Below are positions 25,316 through 31,971 of a stretch of DNA of 36,102 nt, piece after piece. The position numbers and the translations under genes were made by a program. Position 1 is the first letter of the stretch. The number at the start of each line of letters is the position of its first letter. The notes beneath the pieces were generated by a model that was not told the DNA's origin, searched no databases, and saw only the letters and a list, made by a program, of their open reading frames with translations. Source of the stretch: a virus; the IMG/VR virus record IMGVR_UViG_3300042988_000215, positions 1 to 36,102 of that record; one strand, written 5' to 3'.

Positions 25316-25355
25316 GAAAAAGCCGGTTACGGTTCCGGCTCCAGCTTGCGCTGGA
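25316..25355 (-). terminator. Tandem hairpins, the second an intrinsic terminator
   Basis: On the - strand RNA, UCCAGC-GCAA-GCUGGA (25355-25340) forms a six-pair hairpin with a GNRA tetraloop. It is followed at once by AGCCGG-AACCGUAA-CCGGCU (25340-25321) and a run of five U (25321-25317). The second hairpin is a usable intrinsic terminator after the ssDNA-binding gene. It would reduce transcription into the regulator and primase genes. Confidence 0.65.
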
Positions 25356-25366
25356 CGTATCGGGGG

Positions 25367-26317
25367 TCAGTCGTCCTTGTTGCCCAGCAGCGCGTCCAGT
25401 TCGGACATCAGGCCTGCGGGGGCTTTAGGCTCAGCCTTGGGCTTCTCGGCCTTCTTGGGCTTCTCAACCACGTCGTCGAGGTCCGCTGCGGAAACCTCGG
25501 GTGCCTTGGGCGTGGTGGCCTTGGCGGATTTCACTGCTGCCTTGGCGGCAATCGCTGCGTCCAGCTCGGACGTGTCTACCTCGGGGGCAGCCAGCGCGGG
25601 GGCGGCTTCGTGCACACCGACGATACCCTTGGTCAGGTCGTCTTCGTACAGGGCGCTCACCTTCTCGTAGGTCGCGTCGTCCAGCAGGCCTGCGATCTTG
25701 AACACCAGCTTGGGAGCCGGGGCTTCCTTGTCGAAGGACATACGCAGGACCATCGCGTTGTACGGGATGTTGCGAGCTGCCGCTGCCTTGCACACTTCGG
25801 CGTAGCCAGCACGGGATGCTGCCGGGACGCGCAGCAGGAACGGCTCACCCATGTTGTTGGGGTCAACCATAGCCAGTCGGGTGTTGACCGAGCATGCGGT
25901 GCCCTTGCCGTCCTTGACGCCCCAGACGTTCTGTGGGCAACCTTGGCAGGTCTTGCACTGCTTGTCCGAAGCAGAGGGGTCGGGTGCAACGCCGTCGTGG
26001 CTGAAGCAGGTGGGCTTGGAGCCATCGCTCTCGCCCTCGGTGTAGGCCTTGGCGTAGAACACGCGGCTCTTGGTGTTGGCCCGCACCACGGTCACTTGCA
26101 GCGACTGCACTGCTTCTTCCTCACCGTCGATCTCGCGGGTCAGGACTTTCTTCTCGCTGCCGCGAACCAGCGTGAACACCTTGCCCTTGATGGAGAGCAC
26201 GGTAAACGCGGGGCCAGCGCCCACCACGTCGCGGTTGATTTCGGCGAGCAGGGGGTTGGGCTTGGAGAGGTAGGCGGGCAGCTTGGCGGAGCCGTCGAAG
26301 GGGATGATTGCGCTCAT
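25367..26317 (-). CDS. Candidate single-stranded DNA-binding protein with Cys cluster
   Basis: This 316-residue protein starts in an ATGA overlap with the gene upstream. The first 250 residues look like an OB-fold-type domain with a Cys group at 104, 121, 124, 127 and 142 (QCKTCQGCPQNVWG), probably zinc-binding. A low-complexity Ala/Lys/Pro tail follows, ending in an acidic tip (LMSELDALLGNKDD) as in SSB proteins, where the tip binds partner enzymes. The gene lies next to primase, helicase and nuclease genes. The SSB role is inferred from this layout. Confidence 0.65.
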   Translation of the reverse strand: MSAIIPFDGSAKLPAYLSKPNPLLAEINRDVVGAGPAFTVLSIKGKVFTLVRGSEKKVLTREIDGEEEAVQSLQVTVVRANTKSRVFYAKAYTEGESDGSKPTCFSHDGVAPDPSASDKQCKTCQGCPQNVWGVKDGKGTACSVNTRLAMVDPNNMGEPFLLRVPAASRAGYAEVCKAAAARNIPYNAMVLRMSFDKEAPAPKLVFKIAGLLDDATYEKVSALYEDDLTKGIVGVHEAAPALAAPEVDTSELDAAIAAKAAVKSAKATTPKAPEVSAADLDDVVEKPKKAEKPKAEPKAPAGLMSELDALLGNKDD

Positions 26318-26568
26318 TTTGGTTCCTTGTTAACGAGGTCTTGGAGTTCGATCAGAAAAGTTTTCAGGACTGCTTTGCGGTTGGGTAGCCGGTTAGCTAT
26401 TGTGGTGATGGCCCCGGCGTATGCCTCCAGAACCATCTGTTGCGACATGGTGTCGCGGGGGTCGTCGAAGTAGCCCTTCATTACATCTTCAGTCCAGAGG
26501 ACGCAGGCGCGTGTCAGGTGGTCTAACAGCTCCCGCCTTGCCTCCGGGGTCATGGGAGGATTGGGCAT
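26314..26568 (-). CDS. Small helical hypothetical protein
   Basis: This 84-residue protein is predicted to be fully helical (EARRELLDHLTRACVLWTED and a second long helix). No family is recognised. It overlaps the start of the ssDNA-binding gene (ATGA) and follows the Gam-like gene by 28 bases, so it belongs to the replication operon. Confidence 0.6.
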   Translation of the reverse strand: MPNPPMTPEARRELLDHLTRACVLWTEDVMKGYFDDPRDTMSQQMVLEAYAGAITTIANRLPNRKAVLKTFLIELQDLVNKEPK

Positions 26569-26596
26569 TTGGTTTCCTTTAGTTGGGGCGATGATG

Positions 26597-26974
26597 TTAA
26601 CTCCTTTTTACGTTGACAACAATGGATTCGTTCCAGTTGATGCCGGGGGGCATCTCGTCGTTAGCCGCCTTGTACTCTTCCACGGCTGACTTGCTAACAC
26701 GTTTCTCCAGCATCGTCCACGCTTCGTTCTGGCGGATGAACCCCAGCAGGGAGTCCCAGTCGGCCACGGTGGCGGCGGTGCGGTGTTGGATGTAGGCGGT
26801 TCCGGCAGCAGTGGGCATTGACTTCAGGCCCTGCTCCTGCATCTTCTCCAGCAGGTGGCGCTCGATGCGATCCAGCGCTTGCTCGATCTCGGCGACCTTG
26901 GCTTCGTACTCTGCCTTGAACTGCGCTTTCTGGTCGCGCAGTGCGATGTATTTTTCAACGATCTGGTCGATCAT
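26597..26974 (-). CDS. Coiled-coil protein, weakly Gam-like
   Basis: This 125-residue protein has a long charged coiled coil (about residues 8-50), then a small folded part (TAYIQHRTAATVADWDSLLGFI) and an ending EEYKAANDEMPPGINW. This order, a helix followed by a compact beta part, is similar to phage Gam host-nuclease inhibitors, which bind DNA ends, though the similarity is general. Proteins of this kind are common in phage replication modules without known function. It is the first gene after the promoter at 27003-27030, and AAGGAG precedes its start. Confidence 0.6.
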   Translation of the reverse strand: MIDQIVEKYIALRDQKAQFKAEYEAKVAEIEQALDRIERHLLEKMQEQGLKSMPTAAGTAYIQHRTAATVADWDSLLGFIRQNEAWTMLEKRVSKSAVEEYKAANDEMPPGINWNESIVVNVKRS

Positions 26975-27002
26975 GGTTGGTTTCTCCTTGGTTGGGATAT
27001 GT

Positions 27003-27030
27003 AGTATATCATAACTAACAGACTAACTTC
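27003..27030 (-). promoter_or_regulatory. Extended -10 promoter for the ssDNA-binding operon
   Basis: On the - strand, TATACT (27008-27003) is preceded by TGA, giving an extended -10 of the TGnTATACT type. Upstream, GTTAGT occurs twice (27019-27014 and 27027-27022) as a direct repeat, but there is no good -35 hexamer. The promoter lies in the 96-base gap between the helicase and the coiled-coil gene. The repeats may be binding sites for a regulator. Confidence 0.5.
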
Positions 27031-27070
27031 GCTGCGGCGGAAATAAATTTTCGATTTAGGGTGACAACTT

Positions 27071-28621
27071 TCACTCACTTTCTCCTTTCAGAAGTTCCAG
27101 CAGCAGTCCCTGCATCTTGCCCTTGTGCTGGAGCCGGGCGTACATCTTGCGCTCCAAGTCGGAGCCTTCGATGTTGACGATCAGGGTGTTCATTTTCTGG
27201 CCGGGGCGCACGATGCGGGCGTTGGCCTGCTCGTAAATCTCCAGCGAGTTGATGGGTGCGAACCATACTATCGTGTTAGCCGCCGTGAGTGTCAGCCCGT
27301 GGCTCATGGCCGCAGCGTTGGCGACTAACACCCTCGGCTCCTTGGTCTTCTGGAACGCTCCGAAGATGCGGTCACGCTCGGTCTTGCTAACACCGCCGTG
27401 GATCAGCTCCACGCTGAAGTCCTTGGCGATCTCCTCGGCCACCGCGTTGAGCGCCCCGGTGAAGGGAACGAACACGATGACCTTGGCCCCGGCTTCTTCG
27501 ATGATCTCCTTGACCAGATTGATGCGGTGCTGGCTGGGGATGCTCACCTCGCCGTCCTGTGTGTACGCCGTACCGCAGACAATCTGTAAGAGTTTGGTCA
27601 GCTTCGCCGCTTCGTTCACAGCAGTCACCTGCCCGTCAGCGAAGTCCACCTTCATCTTGGTCAGCATCTGGTAGTACGCAGTGCGCTGCTCTGGCGTCAG
27701 CTCCGTCTGCCGGGTCATGAGCGTTGTCGGCGGCAAGTCGATGCACTCCTCACGGGAGAACCGCACCGACGGCTGCATGGCCTGCCGTACCACTTCCAGC
27801 GATCCCTCGCGGGGGGTCCACTTGAACTTGGATAGCGGGCGCATGACCTGCTCGCGGAACACGCCGAAATACTTGGGCACTCGGGTCGGGGAGATCAGCC
27901 TGACTTGCGCCCATGCGTCGGTTGGTGCGTTGGGGGTCGGCGTGCCGGTAAGGCCCCAGACCCAGTCCTTGTCCTTGCAGATGGCCCACAGCGACTTCCA
28001 GCGGTCGGTCGATGCGTTGCGGAAACTCGCCACCTCGTCCACGCAGATCACGTCGAGTCCTTCGCGCTCGCGCAGCAACTGCACCGTCTCCTTGGACTTG
28101 ATGCCGTCGTGGTTGATGATGTAGATGTCGAAGTCGTTAGCCAGCAGCTTGTGCCGCTTCTCGCGTGTCCCGTGCAGCACGGTGAATGTCAGCTCGGGGA
28201 AGTGCTTGAATATCTCGTCGCCCCATGTGCGCTCCAGTGTGGACAGCGGGCCCAGCACCAGCATGCGGTTGACCATCCCGAGTTTCTTCAGGTAGTCGAA
28301 CGCCCAGAGCACGCTCATGGTCTTGCCGCTGCCCATGCCGTTGAGGCAGAACGACTTGGGGTTCATGGTCAGAAACTCCGCCGTCACCTTCTGATGGATG
28401 AACGGCTTGTACATGCCCGGCCAGTCGTAGTAGCTGCCCATCGGAGCCGGGGCGTCGAACCCCATGTTGCGCAGCACGCGCACCTCCTCCATGCGGTGGG
28501 GAACCGACACCAGTGTGTGCCCCTTGACCTCGACCGCCTTGGCTGTGGGGATGACGGTGGTCACCCTGTCCGGGTCGTTGAGGTTGAGCAGCAGCTTCTT
28601 GTGTTCCTTGATGACTAGCAT
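27071..28621 (-). CDS. SNF2-type superfamily 2 DNA helicase
   Basis: I chose ATG 28621, which overlaps the integrase stop (TAATG) and has GGAGGG upstream; an in-frame ATG at 28639 lacks a ribosome site. The 516-residue protein has Walker A NGMGSGKT (94-101), a Walker B variant CVDEVASFRN (193-202), LTGTPTPNAP (motif III) and C-terminal motifs IV to VI ending in QANARIVRPGQ. SNF2-like helicases without a chromatin domain are common in phage replication modules and probably move or remodel DNA at forks. The window supplies no other full-length helicase except the primase fusion. Confidence 0.85.
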   Translation of the reverse strand: MLVIKEHKKLLLNLNDPDRVTTVIPTAKAVEVKGHTLVSVPHRMEEVRVLRNMGFDAPAPMGSYYDWPGMYKPFIHQKVTAEFLTMNPKSFCLNGMGSGKTMSVLWAFDYLKKLGMVNRMLVLGPLSTLERTWGDEIFKHFPELTFTVLHGTREKRHKLLANDFDIYIINHDGIKSKETVQLLREREGLDVICVDEVASFRNASTDRWKSLWAICKDKDWVWGLTGTPTPNAPTDAWAQVRLISPTRVPKYFGVFREQVMRPLSKFKWTPREGSLEVVRQAMQPSVRFSREECIDLPPTTLMTRQTELTPEQRTAYYQMLTKMKVDFADGQVTAVNEAAKLTKLLQIVCGTAYTQDGEVSIPSQHRINLVKEIIEEAGAKVIVFVPFTGALNAVAEEIAKDFSVELIHGGVSKTERDRIFGAFQKTKEPRVLVANAAAMSHGLTLTAANTIVWFAPINSLEIYEQANARIVRPGQKMNTLIVNIEGSDLERKMYARLQHKGKMQGLLLELLKGESE

Positions 28622-29679
28622 TAGAGGGTGTCCCTCCATTCGTTGAGCCGCGACGTGCCGCGCAGCTTATCAGCTATGGCCTTGGGGGCAAGGTGCGTGT
28701 AACGCTTGAGCATGCCCCAGCTCTTGTGCCCGGAGATCATGGAGACTTCCTGAATGCTCAGCCCCGCGTCGAACAGCCGGGTGATGCCTTCGTGGCGCAG
28801 ATCATGAAACCGCAAGTCCTCGATGCTCAGCCGCTTGCATGCCCGCTCGAACGACGCGCTCACCGACTCCGGGTTGTACGGCAGCATGCGCTCGTCGATC
28901 TTGGGCAGTGACTCAAAAATTGAGGCAGCGTCTTCAGGCACTGGTACTGTCTCCGTGCGCGGGGCCACCGGGTGCTTGGTGTCTCGCAGGATGATCTGGT
29001 CGCCAGTGAAGTCCTCCCAGCGCATGTCCATCAGCTCGCCCAGCCTGCGCGGAAACGCGATAGCCACTTTGAGAATCGTTGCCATCGGGATGCGGGTGCT
29101 GGGGTGGGATGATATGCGCTCGAACTCTCGGTGTAGGGCCAGCAGTTCTTCGCTTGTTGGGCGTCTTTCGCGGCTCTTACTTCGAGCGGCTGCTCCAACG
29201 CGTTGTAGAGCTGCAATTGCAGCTTCTGCGCTCTCTGCATTAACAGCGATTCCGAACATTGGTTTTGCTGCGCCGAGGCACGCTCGTACTGTTGCGAGGT
29301 CGTGGAGGACTGTGGCTCCTGCGGCTCCGGCTTGGGCTCGCTTGACCCCGAAGTTGACCAGTCGCTTGGAAGATATGGATGTGAGTTTGTCATCTTTGAA
29401 CTCCTCTGCAAGGCGGTTGATTTCCCATGACATCTGACGGCGCACCGGCTTGACTGCGTTGAGCGCTTCGAGGTACATCAAGAGCAAGCTGCCCAGTGTG
29501 GTGTTACCCTTCACGCGTTGCGCAACGCCATTGACCTTGAGGTCAGCTTCCAGTCGGCTGGCCCAGTCCTTGGCGAGTCGCTCCGTGCGGAACGTGCGGG
29601 CTTCCTTGTACAGGTGGCCGTCCACTTTGACCCGGACGATGGCCTGATAGTTGCCTGCTCTTTCTCGTATTACTGCCAT
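28621..29679 (-). CDS. int: Tyrosine recombinase (integrase)
   Basis: This 352-residue protein has an N-terminal arm-binding part (about 1-55), a SAM-like core-binding helical domain (about 60-165) and a catalytic domain with a full set of residues: Arg212 (FPRRLGEL), Lys235 (DTKHP), His292 and Arg295 (FHDLRH), His318 (SGHKS) and Tyr327 (KRYTHL). It would integrate the phage at a host site. A good ribosome site (AGGAG) precedes ATG 29679. It sits inside the leftward early operon, coupled to the helicase, and next to the repeat-rich gap 29680-29908 that may hold the attachment site. Confidence 0.9.
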   Translation of the reverse strand: MAVIRERAGNYQAIVRVKVDGHLYKEARTFRTERLAKDWASRLEADLKVNGVAQRVKGNTTLGSLLLMYLEALNAVKPVRRQMSWEINRLAEEFKDDKLTSISSKRLVNFGVKRAQAGAAGATVLHDLATVRACLGAAKPMFGIAVNAESAEAAIAALQRVGAAARSKSRERRPTSEELLALHREFERISSHPSTRIPMATILKVAIAFPRRLGELMDMRWEDFTGDQIILRDTKHPVAPRTETVPVPEDAASIFESLPKIDERMLPYNPESVSASFERACKRLSIEDLRFHDLRHEGITRLFDAGLSIQEVSMISGHKSWGMLKRYTHLAPKAIADKLRGTSRLNEWRDTL

Positions 29680-29908
29680 GTGGTTCTCCTGTGTGACAAG
29701 CGGTGTGACAAGTTGGGATCGTCACAATTACCGTCACAAAGTATAGCGCAATATACCGGATTAAAACTAACAATGTGTAAGCCAACTGACCGTGGAACAC
29801 CTCGTGAAACATCCATTTCAGACTTACATCGTGTAAGTGTTGCCCCGATGATGGATTGGACGGATTGTTAAGTTTAATGCGGGCTAGCGCCGTGTTGGCG
29901 CACTGGTG
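29680..29908. other. Repeat-rich intergenic region, candidate attP or control region
   Basis: This is the longest gap in the window, upstream of integrase. It contains two direct copies of GTGTGACAAG (29691-29700 and 29703-29712), two inverted partners GTCACAA (29721-29727 and 29733-29739), an inverted repeat GTATA-GCGCAA-TATAC (29741-29756) and CTTAC-ATCGT-GTAAG (29823-29837). A weak hairpin GCGCC-GTGTT-GGCGC lies at 29887-29901. Repeats of this kind fit arm sites for an integrase or operators. I cannot identify the attP core. Confidence 0.5.
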
Positions 29909-30166
29909 TCACACCTGCGAAGTTTCCCAGTCCTGCTTTGCAGTGGCTGCACTGGCGTCGATGAACCGCGCCAAGTCCTCGATGTGCACCATGCGCGGGG
30001 CCTTGCGCGACACCCCAATGCGGAACGTCGGGATGCCCAGCATGTTCATGGCCGCACGCTCGTTGGCGTGCCTCGGTGTCATGTTCAGGTACTTCTCGCA
30101 GATGTCATCAAGCCGCACGGCGGGCATGCGGTACACCGCCAGCAGCGCGATCTCGGTCTTGGTCAT
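29909..30166 (-). CDS. PrtN-like (pyocin activator) family protein
   Basis: This 85-residue protein matches the PrtN family in length and motif order: a start near KTEIALLAVYRMPAVRLDDIC, a Pro-containing turn, a helix with HANERAAMNMLGIPTFRIG, and the signature SRKAPRMVHIEDLARFID. In pyocin systems PrtN activates late genes. Phage homologues next to integrases may act as transcription factors or as excision factors. It overlaps the HNH-like gene (ATGA) and has AAGGAA upstream. DNA binding is expected from the family; the target here is unknown. Confidence 0.75.
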   Translation of the reverse strand: MTKTEIALLAVYRMPAVRLDDICEKYLNMTPRHANERAAMNMLGIPTFRIGVSRKAPRMVHIEDLARFIDASAATAKQDWETSQV

Positions 30167-30456
30167 TTGCGTTCCTTCTTGGACGTCTCAGACTTCATGG
30201 AGCCGTCCTTGTTGCGAGCGAAGCTGCGGTTGGCAGCAGCACTCTGAACCTGCAAGTTGCTGTCGGAGTTGGTTCCTCCGCGCTTCACAGCGGTCAGGTG
30301 GCCTACGTCTTTGCCGTCGTTGGGCTTGACCTTGCCTTCCTTCTCCAGCTTGTAGCGAGCGCGGTGGCGCATCGCGTTGTCAGTGTCCTCGCCGCGCTTC
30401 TTGGCGGAAGACCATTCCTGTTTGTAGTCTCGTTTGTAACCCGGTGACGATGGCAT
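30163..30456 (-). CDS. HNH-endonuclease-like protein
   Basis: This 97-residue basic protein has the phage HNH-like pattern: KDVGHLTAVKRGGTNSDSNLQVQ, then AANRSFARNKDGSMK. It keeps His65 in the position of the general base and the NL and NR residues of the second half. A Gly stands where an Asp or His metal ligand normally precedes that His (DVGH rather than DVDH), so activity is uncertain. Such genes are common next to DUF3310 and VRR-NUC genes in phages. The rest is Lys/Arg/Glu rich and likely binds DNA. Confidence 0.65.
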   Translation of the reverse strand: MPSSPGYKRDYKQEWSSAKKRGEDTDNAMRHRARYKLEKEGKVKPNDGKDVGHLTAVKRGGTNSDSNLQVQSAAANRSFARNKDGSMKSETSKKERK

Positions 30457-30471
30457 GGCAGCTCCTAGTAG

Positions 30472-30690
30472 TTAGCCTAAAATTTCCAGCAGCTTCTCGA
30501 TGTAGTGCTGGGCCTTCTTCACATCCTCGACGCCGCCCTTGTCTTTGCAGCGTGCGAGGTACTTGATCGCGTTGCCGCGCAGGAAGCCCGCGAACTCTTC
30601 GTTGGACATCCACTGCTCCATTGCATCCCACGGCTGGATGCTGTGCTTGGCGTAGTGAGCGCCGCCGACCTGTCTTGATCTTGCTGTCAT
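30472..30690 (-). CDS. DUF3310 protein
   Basis: This 72-residue protein carries the DUF3310 signature: an N-terminal GGAHYAKHSIQPWDAME, then LRGNAIKYLARCKDKGGVED followed by a helix (KAQHYIEKLL). DUF3310 occurs alone or fused to phage nucleotide-metabolism proteins and may relate to MazG-like nucleotide hydrolases. Function here is unknown. AGAGGAA lies upstream, and the start overlaps the VRR-NUC stop (ATGA). Confidence 0.8.
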   Translation of the reverse strand: MTARSRQVGGAHYAKHSIQPWDAMEQWMSNEEFAGFLRGNAIKYLARCKDKGGVEDVKKAQHYIEKLLEILG

Positions 30691-30968
30691 ACGATTCCTC
30701 TGAGTTGTTCAACGTCGTCAATGACGACTGCGATGCCGCCTGCCAAGTGGATGCTGTCGATCTGTTGGCGTTGCAACACCGACGTGTTGCCGCGCTTGCC
30801 CGGTGCCTTGGTCTCGATGGCGATAAAGAGACCGTTCTTGCAGCACAGGAAGTCAGGCACCCCGGACGAGCCGAAGCCCGTGCCCATCGGCATGCAGTAC
30901 CAGACTGCACGCTCCTTGAGGTACTTCTTGACTGCGGCCTTGACCTTGCCTTCTGGTGTCATGCCCAT
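30687..30968 (-). CDS. VRR-NUC domain nuclease
   Basis: This 93-residue protein is nearly all VRR-NUC domain. The catalytic core appears as SGVPDFLCC (Asp39) and FIAIETKAPG (Glu52, Lys54), the D...ExK pattern of PD-(D/E)XK nucleases, followed by a Gln-rich helix (LQRQQID). Stand-alone phage VRR-NUC proteins may resolve branched DNA. Starts at 30968 or 30962 are both possible. Confidence 0.85.
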   Translation of the reverse strand: MGMTPEGKVKAAVKKYLKERAVWYCMPMGTGFGSSGVPDFLCCKNGLFIAIETKAPGKRGNTSVLQRQQIDSIHLAGGIAVVIDDVEQLRGIV

Positions 30969-30970
30969 GA

Positions 30971-31144
30971 TCAGCAGCTCAGCAACAAGTCAGACTGATC
31001 GCGCACCTGCTTGGACAGGGCTTCGACCTCATCCATCGCCATGATCAGGCGATCCAGCAGCGTGGCTTCGGCATCGGTCATGTTGCCGCGTGTCTGCAAA
31101 AACAAAATCAGCTCCTCGTGTGTCATGGATGCTAGTGGAAACAT
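30971..31144 (-). CDS. 57-residue helical protein between the two nucleases
   Basis: This short frame starts at ATG 31144, which overlaps the TGA of the Cas4-like gene (TGATG), and has a strong ribosome site (AGGAAGG). It ends at TGA 30971, two bases before the VRR-NUC start. A second in-frame start lies at 31126. The protein is mostly helical and acidic (THEELILFLQTRG, then a helix to the end) with a final Cys. Function is unknown. Confidence 0.65.
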   Translation of the reverse strand: MFPLASMTHEELILFLQTRGNMTDAEATLLDRLIMAMDEVEALSKQVRDQSDLLLSC

Positions 31145-31818
31145 CACTTAATCCTTCCTGAAAACTCACATTGATCTTTGGTCACCGGGCACCACTTGGT
31201 GCACAGCCCCGATGGCTTCGGCGGGAAGTTGTCCTTCTCTGCTGCCTTAGTCAGTCTCGTCACTCTGGGCAGGAACTCCTGCCAGATTCCAGCGACGTCG
31301 TCCTTGGTAAATTCTTTCGAGTCGATCTTGTTGTGCGCCAGCCAGACGTAGCCTGTCTTCACCGTCTCAACGAACGGGTGAGTGGCGAACGCAGTAGCTG
31401 CGAACAACTTGAGCTGGTCGTGGTCGTCCTTGGGCTTGCCCGTCTTCCAGTCCAGCACGATGGCGTGCGTCGGCTGCACCACACCAACGTCGATCACTCC
31501 GCGCACCCAAGCATCCTTTGCGAAGAACGTGGTGGGCTTGAACGACTGCGTTAGTGCGAACTTGTACTCGACTAACCGCTTGCCGGGCGTGGCTTTAACG
31601 CGCTCCACCAGAGGCAGATAGTCCGCGTACTTGTCTGGCAGGTGCTTGTCACCGTTGAGGTGGTTCTCCAGTGCCTTGTGCACTTCGTTGCCATGCAGTG
31701 TGGCCTCAGTCTGCGCCTCCACCACTTCTTTGGTGATGCGGGTTAGCTTGAAGCGTCGTGGGCATGTCTCGAAGGCAGTCAAGCTGCTGTAAGACCACGG
31801 TAGGATTCCTTTTGTCAT
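31144..31818 (-). CDS. Cas4/RecB-like PD-(D/E)XK nuclease with Fe-S cysteines
   Basis: This 224-residue protein has the RecB/Cas4 nuclease order: YSSLTAFETCPRRF (Cys19), GNEVHKAL (His47), GVIDVGV (Asp110), VLDWKTGKP (Asp123, Lys125) and Gln135. Three further Cys lie near the end (206, 210, 217), so four Cys could hold an Fe-S cluster as in Cas4 and AddB. It has no CRISPR neighbours, so a phage recombination or end-processing role is more likely. No ribosome site is seen before ATG 31818, so the message may be leaderless. Confidence 0.85.
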   Translation of the reverse strand: MTKGILPWSYSSLTAFETCPRRFKLTRITKEVVEAQTEATLHGNEVHKALENHLNGDKHLPDKYADYLPLVERVKATPGKRLVEYKFALTQSFKPTTFFAKDAWVRGVIDVGVVQPTHAIVLDWKTGKPKDDHDQLKLFAATAFATHPFVETVKTGYVWLAHNKIDSKEFTKDDVAGIWQEFLPRVTRLTKAAEKDNFPPKPSGLCTKWCPVTKDQCEFSGRIK

Positions 31819-31856
31819 GGGGTTATTGTGCCATATCGCACGGTATTTCGTTAACG

Positions 31857-31886
31857 TGTTAGCACCGACCCGAGGTGTGATAGACT
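31857..31886 (+). promoter_or_regulatory. Extended -10 promoter for a + strand small RNA
   Basis: TTAGCA (31859-31864), a 16-base spacer and TAGACT (31881-31886) preceded by TGA form a plausible sigma70 promoter with extended -10. The -35 overlaps TGTTAG (31857-31862), and the palindrome CGTTAACG lies just upstream (31849-31856). A divergent - strand promoter for the Cas4-like gene could share this region. Confidence 0.5.
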
Positions 31887-31892
31887 ATTCGT

Positions 31893-31971
31893 GATCGGTT
31901 GTTTGGTTTCTCCCGGTCATCCTTTGTTAGTTGGGATTCGCCTCGCCTTAACCGGCGGGGCGTTTTTTTTT
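31893..31971 (+). ncRNA. Candidate small RNA of about 79 bases
   Basis: Downstream of the promoter, GUGAUCGG (31891-31898) can pair fully with CCGGUCAU (31913-31920), counting two G-U pairs, to give a 5' stem-loop. A single-stranded linker with UGUUAG follows. GCCUCGCC-UUAACC-GGCGGGGC (31940-31961) plus nine U forms a strong intrinsic terminator. No open frame is present. The RNA would be antisense to any read-through from gene 31970. It is the only apparent rightward transcript in the leftward early arm. Confidence 0.55.
31940..31971 (+). terminator. Strong + strand intrinsic terminator
   Basis: An eight-pair stem, GCCTCGCC (31940-31947) with GGCGGGGC (31954-31961), is closed by a six-base loop and followed by nine T (31963-31971). 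The T run lies on the + strand only, so it ends rightward transcription. There is no + strand protein gene upstream, which points to the small RNA. Confidence 0.8.

Noticed and set aside
25256-26473. Long + strand open frame of 405 residues
   Set aside because: It is antisense to the ssDNA-binding protein and the regulator; no motif and no ribosome site.
29887-29901. Hairpin GCGCC-GTGTT-GGCGC as a terminator after the PrtN-like gene
   Set aside because: The stem has only five pairs and no T run follows on either strand.
31144-31818. Cas4-like nuclease as a sign of a CRISPR system
   Set aside because: There is no repeat array and no other cas gene; stand-alone Cas4/RecB-like nucleases are common in phages.
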